64,000 bases of DNA from Ilyonectria destructans (lineage: Eukaryota; Ascomycota; Sordariomycetes; Hypocreales; Nectriaceae), in the NCBI GenBank assembly GCA_020740775.1, contig JAHEWK010000029.1:186001-250000 (forward strand), given 5' to 3'. A program made the translations under genes and the position numbers. The notes beneath the pieces are model-generated. The model worked only from the letters and a program-made list of their open reading frames with translations. It was not told where the DNA came from and did not search any database. Shown piece after piece: positions 28,496 through 39,663 of this stretch (position 1 is the stretch's first letter; each line of letters starts with the position of its first letter).

Positions 28496-31159
28496 TTAGA
28501 TATCCGAGTTGCATTTTTGTCTGCAAAGCTTTACGCTACAGTGAGTGTAGTTTGAGATCTCTTTACTGATATTACTATGCAATAAGTGTGCCATTGTTCT
28601 CGATTGAATGGCGAAGAAAGGTGGCTCCCGGTCGGTGGATGCCTGATAATGACCAGTTTGGGCCGCCGTGTGGGAAGAAGCCAAGTGAGGGAGGATGCGT
28701 TGGAGGAGCGCCCAAGATATGCGATCTTCGGCTCGAACCCCATAAGTGAACGGGATAGGAATGACGTCTTTACTACTCCCTACCAGGCCGGCTCTAACGC
28801 GAAGCTTACTCAGGCGATATGCGAGTTTGAGGGAGGCTTGATTGGCATGATTCCCACAGGTAGAGCCTTCACAATCAGACAGGTACGAAGGATCTAGGGC
28901 CATCTTCTCAAGTTGGGGATTCTGAAATGGATATTGTCTAGCGGGGTCAAATGGGATCTTGATGTGATTGTAGAACTGGCTGTACAGAAGGCCTTCCAGA
29001 ACCTCTCGGCTCTTGTGCGTGGGCGTGATGGTCATGACAACCGTATCGCGCATCGTGACCCATGGGTACTCGGCTTGGCGGAGGGGGGCGATGCCAGACT
29101 TGACTGGCTCGGGCCGGTTTTGTTCAACAAAGCTTGTGGCGTTATAATGACGACTCCACGCCCGTCGCTGCCGCCAGAGACGCTTCAGACAACATCGACG
29201 CCAGAGCAGCACATTGGCCTCGGCGACAGACCCAATTCGAGGAGTATATTGACGGCCAATGTCGACATATGTACTACTGGGGTCGAGGAATTTCTCGTCA
29301 ACGGCGGCGTTCCATTGGTTGCGCCAGCCGCTCAGGGTCTGAGTGATGTCGGGATGCATATAGGCAAGCTTCAAGTTTTTGGCCCCCATGTAGAGTCTTA
29401 TGCCAGTGAACTGGGGAAACGTCGCTACGCGTGATTGGACCCCTTGCCATATGGCCTCAAGGTGTCTGTGTTGGAGGACATAGGAGAGCGCATTGCTCCT
29501 GCTGCCTTGCCCCAGTACGTCAGCATTCGCACTCCCCTCGTCGAGGCGCTCAGTTGAGATGCTCTCCTGCCGGGCGCGCGAGGTGGATTGGGCGATTCGG
29601 CGGCTTTTTGGTATGTACTGAAGGATGTTCGGGTCCTGAACTGCTGCGGTGATCGCTGGTAGGAGTATCTGGTCATACCAAAGCGCGTACTGTTCCCTGG
29701 GTAGGGAGGTCTGCATGTACGGGTTGTCATGTGTATAGTGAGAGCATAAGGCTGGGAAGAATACCCAGATGAATGTATCGACCACACCTTGAATTCGCCC
29801 AAAGCAATAGTTGGGGACATGATGTAGGGGTCGTCGTCGTTGCTGAGTTCCCTGGGAATAAGAGTTGTTTTGGTAAAAAGTGTTGCTCGGAATGTCGATG
29901 CTGAGATGTACATCATCGGTGTGGTTGAAGATGACATACGGTTGCGGGTACCAATAGGATACCTAACTTGGCAACAGCTAGGGAAGAGGGGAAACTACAA
30001 ATGCTGTCGATATCGTAGGTTTTCTGGATGAAGTCATCTGTAAAGGGCTGTGCAAGGCGATGTCTGGTTGGAAGGCAGAGACTTGGTGGTGCGCCGTCAG
30101 TTGAAGATCCTTCAAGAGCGATTTGGCAAGCTGCTCGGAAATCACGGTAGTGCGAGTGCATGGGCTGTTGCGCATCGTAAGGAGGGTCGCCACCGTGGAG
30201 ATTCTCCAGTTGAGAGGCATGACCGAGAAGATCAGAAGAAGGATCAGTGACATGTGGGAGCGGATGATGATCGTGGTCGTCATTGATCAATCCATCCAGC
30301 CGAACGATAACATCTTCCAGAGAGTTGCAGGAATGGTGGCGACCGGTGTTGACCAAGTTATCATGATCTGCTTCATGTTCTTCGCTTGAGCAGCTCGGAT
30401 GCGTTGTCCATTCCTGGGCAAGATACTTTTCGAGTGTAGAGATCGAGTTTTCAGGAACGGGCGGATTTTGATGAGGGTGGTTGATAAATCCGCGATCACC
30501 GTCGCATTCATCATCATCGTCGTCGTCGTCATCGACGCCATCATCAGCTATAGTTTGGAATCAGCTAGGCAGGCCCGAACTAAGATTCAGGATGCCGCTT
30601 CGAGGGAGTCGGGATAGAATAATGGATAGGTACCTTGGACTGGTGATACTGAGATGTGAAGGCTTTTCTCAACTGATTGCAGGAGGTCCTGTATCTCCTG
30701 GCCATACTGACTCCGTTCTTCTTCAGTCGGGTAATATTGGGATGGCGTATCATGTAGCTCGCTATCCCCCACAGGTGGTGGGCTGCACGGTGCTCCGGCC
30801 GGGCCCGCTTCGGCCTCGTTCGGTTCGTCGTCGTCGTGGTTGCGGTTGTAGGTGGGCTCGGCCGCTGGTGGATCCTCGAACGGCGTGGGGATCTGGAGAT
30901 GAGGCTCTAGGTGGAGGCCAACAACCGGATCCGTCGTCGACGGTACAGCGGGCGGATGAGGTTGATAATGGTAATGATGTATGAATCTCGCTTCTTGGGA
31001 CTCGGTCGGCGCGCGATGGGGGGTGACGGCTTGCTGGTGTTGTCGTTGGTAGTATCGTTGTGATCGTGCACGCTGCAAAGCACGTTCCCGTGCTACTCGC
31101 TCCTCTTCAGACGCTGCTTTTCTGGGTCGACCACGACGTCTCGGGACTGATTGAGACAT
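28496..31159 (-). pseudogene. AT-hook-like fungal protein of unknown function, frameshifted
   Basis: Exon 1 (31159-30634) encodes a basic N-terminus, RRRGRPRKAASEEERVARER, an AT-hook-like plus basic-region motif, then a low-complexity acidic/Pro stretch. An 86-bp intron (30633-30548) follows. Exon 2 (30547-28496) starts with a poly-Asp run and then a conserved-looking block: AVAKLGI, YWYPQPYVIFNH, HLSIDIPSNTFYQ, PNYCFGRIQGVVDTFIWVFF and WYDQILLPAI. One extra base at about 29957 puts AKLGI and YWYPQP in different frames. Otherwise both sides are open to the stop at 28496. I believe this belongs to a large multicopy family of uncharacterised fungal proteins, but cannot name it. The frameshift is either a real lesion or an assembly error. 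Confidence 0.6.
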
Positions 31160-31749
31160 CGTCTCGCTTGATATCTACCATGATCGCACCAAAAAAGGGG
31201 TTCATAATAATAAGAGACGCGGAACGCCCACCCCGCCAGACTTGCAGATTACACAACTGGAGGAAAAAGCAAAAAGCCACGGCTTCCTTTCAGGATGCCT
31301 GCATTCAATAGCATTCGTCGTTGGATGGAGAGTTTCCTTCCCCTTTCCTTCAAGTTTGCTTTCAAGGGAAGGCTAGTCTTGAAAATGGATTGCGCTCACC
31401 CGAACATTCATGATGATGATGATCATGATGCCCGAAGGCTAATACCTACTCGCTATAGCAATCCAACGGTCGCCCGTGCTGTGATGCACCCAAGCATCAA
31501 CCTAGCCACCCATCAGAAAACGCCTTCACCATGGGTTATACGGCAAATTGATACTTCTAGGCTTCATCATAGTGTAATGGAAACACTCCCCGCGCAAGAT
31601 AGCCCTAGGGGTCTATTATTCCGTCATTTGACTTGGGTCCCGATGGTGTTTTGACAGCTGTAGGGTAGCAGCAACGTCGTTCTCTTTCGGCCGAAAAGCA
31701 CTCTGCACTCCGTCCGAAAGAGCTGCTTAGCTAAGTCTTCCAGTCGTCG
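31160..31749. other. intergenic, no gene seen
   Basis: This is the 5' flank of the minus-strand AT-hook-like gene. It includes a short GATGAT run near 31411 and no recognisable gene or RNA. Confidence 0.5.
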
Positions 31750-31893
31750 CGCTAAACCGAATTGAATTAATTGTGAGCCAAGACTTTTAAAATGGGCCCA
31801 CGCTATACCGAATTGAATTAATCGTGAGCCAAGACTTTTCTGTGGGCCTTACGCTATACCCTTTTGAATTAATCGTGAGCCAAGACTTTTCTT
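31750..31893. repeat. three tandem copies of a 51-bp unit
   Basis: Copies start at 31750, 31801 and 31852 and share CGCTATACC followed by GAATTAATCGTGAGCCAAGACTTTT (differences only near the start and in the spacer). The last copy is shortened. They lie between an AT-hook-like gene and an NLR fragment. Purpose unknown. Confidence 0.85.
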
Positions 31894-32099
31894 ATGTCAG
31901 CGACCAACTTGTCAAACTTCAATCCATTAAATATCCAAACCATGATAACTTATTCCACAGGATAGGGAAAAATATGGGACTAGGTTCATTCGATTGCATT
32001 TTTCTTGCTCTATTGTCTATATCATTTTTGCTCTGTTCCGAACAACTTTTGTTTTCGGAACTCACCCGTCATCCCTAACCCCCATATCACCATATGACC

Positions 32100-32440
32100 A
32101 TATGAGTGCTTCTGTCGTCCAAGTAAGTGCATTCATCTAGACCGTCGACAATGAACGTACAGCCGGGGACAACGCGGAGGAGCTGTGTGAAGAGCATGAC
32201 GGCGTTCGCACGGGTCGCGACGCGATCCGAATCAGCCTCCCATTTCTGGCGGATGTGCTCGAACGCGCCCTCGTGCTGCGACACGACCTGGGAAATCCAT
32301 GATCGTACGGCCACGACAGGGTCTTCGCGGCTCTCGAGGTCGGATGAGAAGAAGAAATGGGCGACGGGTGTCTTAAGGGTGGACGAGAGGTGTTCGAGGA
32401 AGACCTTTGGGGCAATTTCGTGATGTGACGAGAGGATATC
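32100..32440 (-). pseudogene. NLR (NACHT) fragment, Walker B half
   Basis: The minus-strand frame carries FLEHLSS, TPVAHFFFSSDLESREDP, VRSWISQVVSQ and the Walker B segment CTFIVDGLDECTYLD of a NACHT NTPase. It stops at about 32100. Walker A, the N-terminal effector domain and the repeat domain are missing. NACHT-type STAND proteins act in fungal non-self recognition and regulated cell death. A possible 47-bp intron precedes it (donor GTAATC near 32454, acceptor CAAAG at about 32408). The HeLo-NACHT fragment at 37.6-38.5 kb, on the same strand, ends just after Walker A. The two may be separated halves of one gene. Confidence 0.75.
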
Positions 32441-32987
32441 AATAGGATTACAAGAGCAGTGGAGAAGCAAAAGCGTTTTATTTGGACAATGGTCTGGTTT
32501 TCCGTATCAGCAATAGGCATCATTCATTATGTCATGGTGCAGCCTGTCGCGCCTCGTTGCCGACTTTGCCGTGTTGGGGGCCATAGCTGACATGCAGAAG
32601 TCGTCAATTGGCGATAGAAGCTCGCATAGCCACCGTCGCTCCACGCACAGCAGTGATCGGCAGAGTGCCACAAACTAATAAGTATACATAGCAGCATGCT
32701 GATTGGAAAGGTGCATTGGTGGCCGATCCACCTGGCTATGCCTGAGTCGAGGCGGTTATTATTAGAGACTTGAAACTCTCCTCTGCTGTGAAACTAGGCG
32801 CTGCACATTGAGGGGCCAACCCAAGCTCGTCGCAATTATCCGAGATATTTTTCTAAATCCAAGATGTCAAAAACAGCAGAACGAGCGAAGGAGAGGAAAG
32901 CTCTAACTTCCGGCTCCGATATCAGGACTTGAGTCCAGGATACAATGGCAGTCTGATATCGACTTCATTTATGTGCATAAATTACAA
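32441..32987. other. intergenic, no gene seen
   Basis: This lies between the NACHT fragment and the stop codon of the 819-aa membrane protein. Any upstream exons of the NACHT fragment would have to lie here, but I recognise none. No repeat seen. Confidence 0.45.
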
Positions 32988-35599
32988 TTACTGTCCACGT
33001 GGAGTTAGGGGAAAATACTCCTGCGACTGGGAACCGTGCAGTGGGGTGACTTTGACAAACGGAGGTTCTCCCTCGCTGCTGTTTTTGGCATGCCCATGTG
33101 TCATTTCCATCTGTTTTCCTGCGTTGTTTTTACTCCAATTCGTCGGCGACATAACAAAGTTGCTTGAGTCGGGGTGGAAGATGGTGGTCAAGACGCGTCC
33201 CGCAGCGACCTGCTTTAGCCGCTGACCCAACGCATCGAGGCTGGACTGACCAGTCACGATGGACGCAGCGGTAAGAAGGAATATTATTCCCATACAAAGC
33301 AGCAGCACAAATGCGGGTATGCCAAAGGCCCAGTGGTACTTCACCCTGTGGACCATCGGGAGGACGTGGATACTCGCAGCGTCGTCTGGTGCATCGTTCC
33401 CAGCGCCGAGAACGCCCTTGGTGCCAACGATTGCCGAGGAAGCGAGATCAGTCCAAAGAAGCTTAATGATGCCGGATACAGTGTCTGAGGAACCTGAGAG
33501 TTGTTTCCACTTCATCCACAAGCTCAAGCTATTCTGGGCCGTAAAATCGAATGGCAATACTGATGTGGATATGGACGAGGAAAAGGTGGCGATGGTGTGC
33601 ATGGCGCCAATGGGGACGATGGAGCCCGGAAGGTTCATCGAAGGTCGCATCGTATCCAAAACTTCACCAAACCCCGAGCCCGATCCGACCATATACAGAG
33701 ACGGTGCTCGTATAGTCGAGACGTTTTGGAACCCTTCAAATGCTGGATCCACGATGCCCCAGATGGGCTGCATTTGGTCGAGTGTGTAAAACCAATCCTC
33801 TATACCCCACAGGGGCATGTCCCTTTCATTTCGATACTTCTTGTCTTCGACATGGTTGATGACCAAGTTCTCGAGCGCATTGTTGGTGCCGTTGTAAAAG
33901 AACGTGACGGTCTTCATTGTTGCTTTGACAGCGGAAGCGCAGGTATAGAGCGGCGAGGACCATTGGCTGCCGTCCTCAAAGATTGCTTCAGGGCCGTCGT
34001 CGAGTCGTTTAGGAATTCCTCGGATGATGTTGCATGCCACGTATGTGTTGTTCAACTTGATAGCCGCATCGGATGCAGTTCCTTGGCAAATGTTCTCTGC
34101 AGCGACGTCAGTCTTGAATACGAATACAGATCCTAGAAAGACTGGGGATTATGTAAATCCTAGACAGACTTACGTGCGGCATCGAAATCTGTGCTGGAAA
34201 TGCCGTAAGGATTCGAGGAAAGTTGCTCTTCTCCATCTGGCACCGAATCATCTATCAGGTGGGCCCCAAAATTGTCAATAATCCCGAGTGCCTTGTAGTC
34301 CATCTGCAAGTTTTGGGGTTTGTATATTCGAAACGTTTTGTCAAGCTTCGAGTCGATCCTTGAGAAGAGTTCAGTGTCGTTCTTCTTGCTGGTTGGGTCT
34401 GTGATGTTCATCCACAGCATACTGTATTTGTTTGTGAGCCATGCAGCTTGATACGCCCGGGTGTTGAGGTCCGGCTGGTTGATGCCATTGCGTTGATCAT
34501 TGGATGGATCGGTCGTGTTGATGTTGACGAACCCGCCACGGTCCGTAAGAGTGACATTCGATAGGCTAATGGCAGCAGAAGCGTCCGATACACTGCCAAA
34601 AGAAATCGAGAAATCGATAGTGGTGTTGGTGTCTACGCACTCGACTTCTGGTTCAAGGAATAATAGATCTTCTGACCACATAACACCTCTACTGTATCCA
34701 ACTGGTAGCGTATGGTTTCTCAAGCCAATTCGGCCTTTCTTTCCGTCCACTACAAGTCCCTCAATCGGTCGTACCTCGTCGTCTAGGGCAAGAGATTGTA
34801 GCAGACGGAAGGATCCGGATGCATATGGCGTTCCATTATTGAGTTCTCGGTTGTATTGGGTAGTCAACTGGCGCCACTCAATATCGAAGTAGTTTGAAAT
34901 GGTTGTGCTGTGACCTTTTGTCCCGCTTGTGTAGATATCATAGAGAACGTCGGGGACACTCGTATTGGTGCCGTAGGGCGAAGTGCAGTTCTGAGACAGG
35001 CCATCATCCACAAAAACCTCGACATCGGCTGTATATGGACATGGTGCATAACATGCCCAGGGATACTTGCATGTCCTAGTGAAGGGCAAACCGTGTCGCC
35101 GAGAAGTCCCTGAGAAGAAGGCACTCGAATCTGGAGCATACTTGAAGCTGGCGGGTGTAGGTGTGTCTTCAAGCTCATCTCGTTCATAAAGACCCAGAGG
35201 AGTAATGACACCTGCAATAGAAACCAAGAAGGCAATGAACGGAATACTCAACGTAGTCCAAAAGATAGGCCTTCGGACCGCACGGGTCTTGGCGGAATCG
35301 GCTTGAAGGAGAGTCGGCCAGAAAGAACTTTGCAGGAATCTCCCCGCGACAGTCCTAAATAAATGAGATGGAGAAAGGCAAGATGCAATTCAGAGCTGAC
35401 TTACCACGTTGCGGCAGTCTCGCGATCCCTCAACTGCCCGGCGAGGATGAAGGTGAGGGCAGTGGGACACCACAGTTGGGCTGTTCAACCGCTGGTCAGC
35501 TATTTGTGGTCTTATTTATGGCACTGGACACTCAGACTCACCAACGACGATCCCAAAGGCGATGATACCGGCGACATAACCCGTCGTCAGCTCAGCCAT
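32988..35599 (-). CDS. large fungal membrane protein with glycosylated ectodomain, unknown function
   Basis: Four minus-strand exons (35599-35542, 35480-35405, 35354-34174, 34132-32988) total 2460 nt, 819 residues, in consistent phase. Introns are 61, 50 and 41 bp with GTGAGT/GTAAGT donors. Hydrophobic segments occur near residues 7-30 and about 75-100 (FWTTLSIPFIAFLVSIAGVI). One lies near 705-732 (FGIPAFVLLLCMGIIFLLT), followed by a Ser/Pro-rich cytosolic tail. Between them lies about 600 residues with many N-x-S/T sites and scattered Cys, so an extracellular ectodomain is likely. I recall similar uncharacterised proteins in many filamentous ascomycetes, often in variable regions. The gene is intact, unlike the NLR genes around it. 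The 41-bp intron is the least certain detail. Confidence 0.8.
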
Positions 35600-36149
35600 G
35601 GCGACGAAGTCACACGGAGTGAGGCGCCTCAGAATCTCGAGAGACAAGTTGCGCGCCAAACAGACCGACTGGGGGGCGTCGAGTTGTTGAGACTTCTTTT
35701 CCCGCTGCGCCCGCCATCGGTTACAGCAGCCTGCGACTCAGTCTTGATCGGGTGCTCTGTGCGACAGTCATCTGCAGAAACCATCAGTCTAATTTGATCT
35801 CAAACATACGTGTCGTTTACCCTCCAATCACGACTGGCACCCTCAGCCCTAGCGTTGCAACGACCCAGAATGTCCTAGGGACCCATGCAATTACTGGAGA
35901 TACGATTGAAATAGCGCTGCGCCAAGGCCTATTTCAGCCGTCGGGTGGATAAATCCCCTGGAGAAGGATGGGCGGGAATATGAATTCCTCAGCGGCATTG
36001 GCCCGGGTTGGTTCCCGCTGCGCTCAGCGTCCGGGTAGTTACGCCTTAATCCTACCTTGTTCTGGCATGGGTCGGGGAGTTGGGGCAATATTACACGCTC
36101 GGGGAAGGACTTGTGGAGGTGGTTTTCTGAATCCTCTGCACTCTTCACG
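35600..36149. other. divergent intergenic region
   Basis: This is about 550 bp between the start codons of the membrane-protein gene (minus) and the GPI-type protein gene (plus), so it should contain both promoters. I find no clear TATA box or repeat. Confidence 0.5.
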
Positions 36150-36857
36150 ATGCTACGGCTCCCGGCACTACGGGTGGTTGTTTTCAGCCTCCTCGTGCTT
36201 AAATCCGCGGCACAAGTTGACGACCCAGTCTATGAGTATTGTCGAGGCGACGGATCGATATGTGCGGCATCCAACAAACTCGACGATACTTGCAGAGCGA
36301 GGGGGAATGATGCAGCTTATTACAAGTGTATCTGCGAGTCGGGATGGGTTCCCACTGTCCAAGCGTAAGTGATCAGGCGGTGACTCCCCAATTATCACAA
36401 GATTTACCAAGAAATTCGCCGCTGACCAGCTGTGAACAGGTGCAAATTCTGCCTGATGACCCTTGAAGGGGCGGGGGAAGACGAAGACGAGGCCAACTTA
36501 AGCACATGTAAAGAGGAGGGCGCTACTGTAGCATCAATGCCATCGAGTATTGTTTCGCAACAGGAGCAACGCAACAAGACGCTAGACGTTCCGGCGTTGA
36601 CCTCGTCGACGGATACAGGGTCAATCATGGAGTCAATGACTGGCTCATCAGCAGAGTCGACCACAGACTCGATAGACATGAGCTACACCACCAACTCTCA
36701 CAAGCCCATCACCTCCACCATAGATGGAGGGCCGGCTGTCACGCTGCCCGAGATGTCAGCCCCCACCAAAACGAGCGGCTCGAATGTTAGCGATCCAGGC
36801 ATTAGCAGGTTAATAGCTGCCACGTGTGCCGTCCTGCTTGCAGTGGCTATTTATTAA
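36150..36857 (+). CDS. small secreted, probably GPI-anchored Cys-containing protein
   Basis: Exons 36150-36364 and 36440-36857 give 210 residues. A signal peptide (MLRLPALRVVVFSLLVLKSAAQ) is followed by a Cys-containing domain of about 60 residues, with Cys in EYCRGDGSICAAS, DTCRARG, KCICESGW and CKFC. A long Ser/Thr-rich stalk follows. The last 18 residues are hydrophobic (ISRLIAATCAVLLAVAIY), as in GPI-anchor signals. The 75-bp intron has a GTAAGT donor and a CTGAC branch, and splits Ala/Cys codons cleanly. The layout is typical of fungal cell-surface proteins and some candidate effectors, but no known domain is recognisable. It is divergent from the membrane-protein gene. Confidence 0.75.
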
Positions 36858-36948
36858 TACGGAACACACGACTGGCACCAGAATGAGCGTTAAGGAGGAT
36901 AACAACACTTCAATTGCCTTCCACTATTTCAACGTTAACACCGACGTG

Positions 36949-37590
36949 TTACAAGTCCTTCATGCCCTTTTCCGGCGACGTAATCAAGTCCCTCGCGGTT
37001 CTCGACGCTGCTCCAGTACGGGCGGTTTCGACCTCCTCAGAAAAACTTCCCCTTTCCGTCCACGATTCAACCCAGTTTTCAGCCCTTGCTCCCTCTTCAG
37101 CATCAAGTAGCCCAACACTGACATCAATAACGTCCGGTCGCGACCTATCGTGCCAAAACACGGTTGCGCCACACCCACCACAAAACTCGCGGAGTACCTC
37201 CGGGGAGGATGCGTAGCTGCGCAAGATACCAGGCGGGAGAGTGTCGAAGTTCAGAGGGATAACTTGCGAGTCATTTGGTCCGGGGACTTGATAGAAGATG
37301 TTTGACCTAGGAACAAACGCCCAGGCCTGAATCTCGAAGCCAGAGGCAAGACGACAGGACCTGCAGGCGCACGTTCCAGCGAGATACTTCGCTCGCCCTC
37401 CTGGAACCCACCATTTTACACCCGAGGGGTTTCCCTTGATTGAGTCGTCTGTCGAGCCGTCCGGGTACATGAGGTCGGGGAAATTGGAATGTGGCAGGAG
37501 GCTTGCTGCGTTTGGACGGGTGATATGGAACCGGACTGTGCCGCAGGCGCAGAATGCCTGCAGAGCCTCGATTGTTGCTGGTCGCTGCGG
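36949..37590 (-). CDS. GFA/CENP-V-domain protein, 5' end fused to NLR sequence
   Basis: The frame holds a glutathione-dependent formaldehyde-activating enzyme (GFA) zinc fold. It begins with FCACGTVRFHI (C-x-C), then GTCACRSCRLASGF (the second Cys group) and EFCGGCGATVFWHD (the third). The C-terminus ends with TARDLITSPEKGMKDL. GFA-like proteins bind zinc and probably act on S-hydroxymethyl-thiols, though most fungal members are untested. The domain is complete. However, upstream of about 37590 the same frame runs antiphase through NLR coding sequence on the same strand, with no credible own start codon. Either it has lost its first codons or it is expressed from the fused upstream gene. Confidence 0.75.
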   Translation of the reverse strand, partial: PQRPATIEALQAFCACGTVRFHITRPNAASLLPHSNFPDLMYPDGSTDDSIKGNPSGVKWWVPGGRAKYLAGTCACRSCRLASGFEIQAWAFVPRSNIFYQVPGPNDSQVIPLNFDTLPPGILRSYASSPEVLREFCGGCGATVFWHDRSRPDVIDVSVGLLDAEEGARAENWVESWTERGSFSEEVETARTGAASRTARDLITSPEKGMKDL

Positions 37591-38560
37591 AGGGATCACC
37601 GACGACGTGCGCGCACAGAATCGTCTTGCCGAACCCTGCGGGTCCGTTGATCCACAGCAGCTTTGCGCCTGCGGGGAATTCTTGGTCGAGCCAGTTCTGG
37701 AATGCGGGCCGGTGGAGGATCCAGTCGCAGGTGCCGACGAGCCTCTTCTGGACGGAGTCATGGTAGCGTTCGTTTGGGGACCCGCGGCCGAGCCCGGAGT
37801 GGATTGCGCGTCGCCTCTCGGCTTCGCTCCGTTAGCGTGACACTAGAAGCTCGGAGATGACGCCTTACCTCTGTTCGCCTCTTCGATCCGGGCGAGGATC
37901 CGCTGCAGCTCAGCGGGCCAAGCATGGTCTGAGGAAGTTCCTGATCTCCGTTAGACGATGAGCATCGAGGCAACGTTCAGATACGCACCTAACCCGGACG
38001 CGAGCTTGTCGGTGCGCCTGGTGTCCAGCTCGTGTACCGGCCGCGTACTCTGCACTGCACCGACGGGCACCAAGTTGTGCAGTTGTTGCACCAGCTTTTC
38101 GAACAGTTCGACCTGATCTGTGCGCTCTGTCTTGCCCCGGAGCGCCCAAGCCAGCTTCCGTCGCCTGGTGCCGTGAGGCCGGGGTCGGAGCGAGCCCAAC
38201 GAGACGTCATCACTTGGCGTCATGGCCTGGCTGGTGCGGTGTACAGACGTGTCACTCGCATCACAGAGAGTATTAATGATCTGTAAAATATCCCGTACCG
38301 TCGCAAATATATCGCGGTTGTCGAGAGCAGGGTGGTGGTCTTCCGACCGCATCGTTTCTTCGAACCCGACGCGCCGACCCCATTCCTCGAGGCGGACCTT
38401 GGTAGCCTTGAACTTGGTGTCTAGTACGTGCGAGTCGGACCCGAATGATCGGTAGGTCTGCACCTTGTCCACGGCCTCTAGGCAGGAGCTGAGAGGCCGG
38501 CGAGCCCAACGACCCCGACGGTGAGACCAACAGCCTCCAAGGCGGTGCGATCGATGGACG
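37591..38560 (-). pseudogene. HeLo-domain NACHT NLR, N-terminal half
   Basis: The coding segments on the minus strand are about 38560-37989, 37940-37869 and 37821-37591, with introns of 48 and 47 bp. The N-terminal region reads ALEAVGLTVGVVGLAGL, then, after a one-base frame change near 38495, CLEAVDKVQTYRSFG and FKATKVRLEEWGRRVGF. These are hallmarks of the HeLo (prion-inhibition and propagation) domain, a cell-death effector in fungal NLRs. Further on come RDILQIINTLC, the linker IEEAN, then RLVGTCDWILHRPAFQNWL and the Walker A motif INGPAGFGKTILCAHVV. Homology stops there, at the GFA gene. No clear start codon is visible. It is broken by a frameshift and by loss of everything after Walker A. 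Confidence 0.8.
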
Positions 38561-38721
38561 TGATGGATGCGATGGGTTTGATGGGTTTGAGCTGAGGTGG
38601 AAGGCGGCATCTCGATATAACCCCGCTCAGCACTGCCACTCATCGTGCGCGAGGCTGTTTGCTCTGCATGCAGAGCGTGGGACCACCCACCTTCTCCATT
38701 CGTACCTGAACAGCCTTCCAT

Positions 38722-39663
38722 CTGGCCGTCCTTCCTTATGTAATCATGTCCTCTCTATGACCTCGCCGCGACCACTTAAGCAATGCTCTGGACGTGTATT
38801 ATAGAATAGTCGGTCCTATGCAGGAACCTGATACATTAAAAAGCGGTCTGATGGCCAGGTTAGACAAACGCAGGAACAATGTCGTACGGCTCGGCCGCCC
38901 CTTTTAAGTACTGGCAGCTCATGTGTGTCGCAATCAAAGCCTGCCACGTATCCTGCCGCCACAGCCGAATCGCATGGCTCTCTTCTCAACTTCCTTTATT
39001 TCTCTAGTCGCCCTAAATGTCTACCTCTCCTAACAATCAAGACATATAAAGTGAATCCGAATCGTTGCGCTGGCTATTGCATTATTTGCCAAGGGGATGA
39101 TACCGCTCGCGCCTTCGCTTGCGTGTCATGACCCGCTTACTTTGTTCTTTCTCACACAAAGGGCAGGGAGCCAGGACCCATCGTGGGAAGAACCGTGGAG
39201 TGTGTCCCGCCCGACCACAAAATACAGTAATCCCCAACACAATAGCCATACGTAAATAATTCATGCCCCGTAATAAACAAACTGTGCCCAGTTCAGAGGC
39301 ATAGTGAGATCCGCTGCACGCACTGCCATCACCGCCTCCTACAGCAGCGCTAGGAGACCGCTGACCGCGGACATCGACGGGAGCAAGCGCTTCCATAGAA
39401 CAGATTCTTGTGCTCATTTTCACCATCAGCCGTTGCCTCTCTCCCAAAATAGCGATGGACTCTGTCGGGCCAATCATTGCGGAATGCACGAAAGAACTTC
39501 TGCCTCCTAGGCGGAAGTGGCAACTCAGCCACGCCACAGCCTCGTTGGGCACTCACCTTAGCACCGTTGCCAGATCTCTTCCCTCATCATCTCGGGCTGT
39601 TGAAGCGCAAGCTAGACTCCATCGAAAACTACTTCCCTGACTATCAGTACGTTATCGCGTACC
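38722..39663. other. intergenic, no gene seen
   Basis: This is about 940 bp between two divergent NLR-type genes, presumably with their promoters. No repeats, RNA genes or convincing ORFs. Confidence 0.5.

Noticed and set aside
29963..29998. A 36-bp intron to explain the frame change in the AT-hook-like gene
   Set aside because: Too short for fungal splicing and gives the wrong phase; a one-base indel fits better because AVAKLGI and YWYPQP both look coding.
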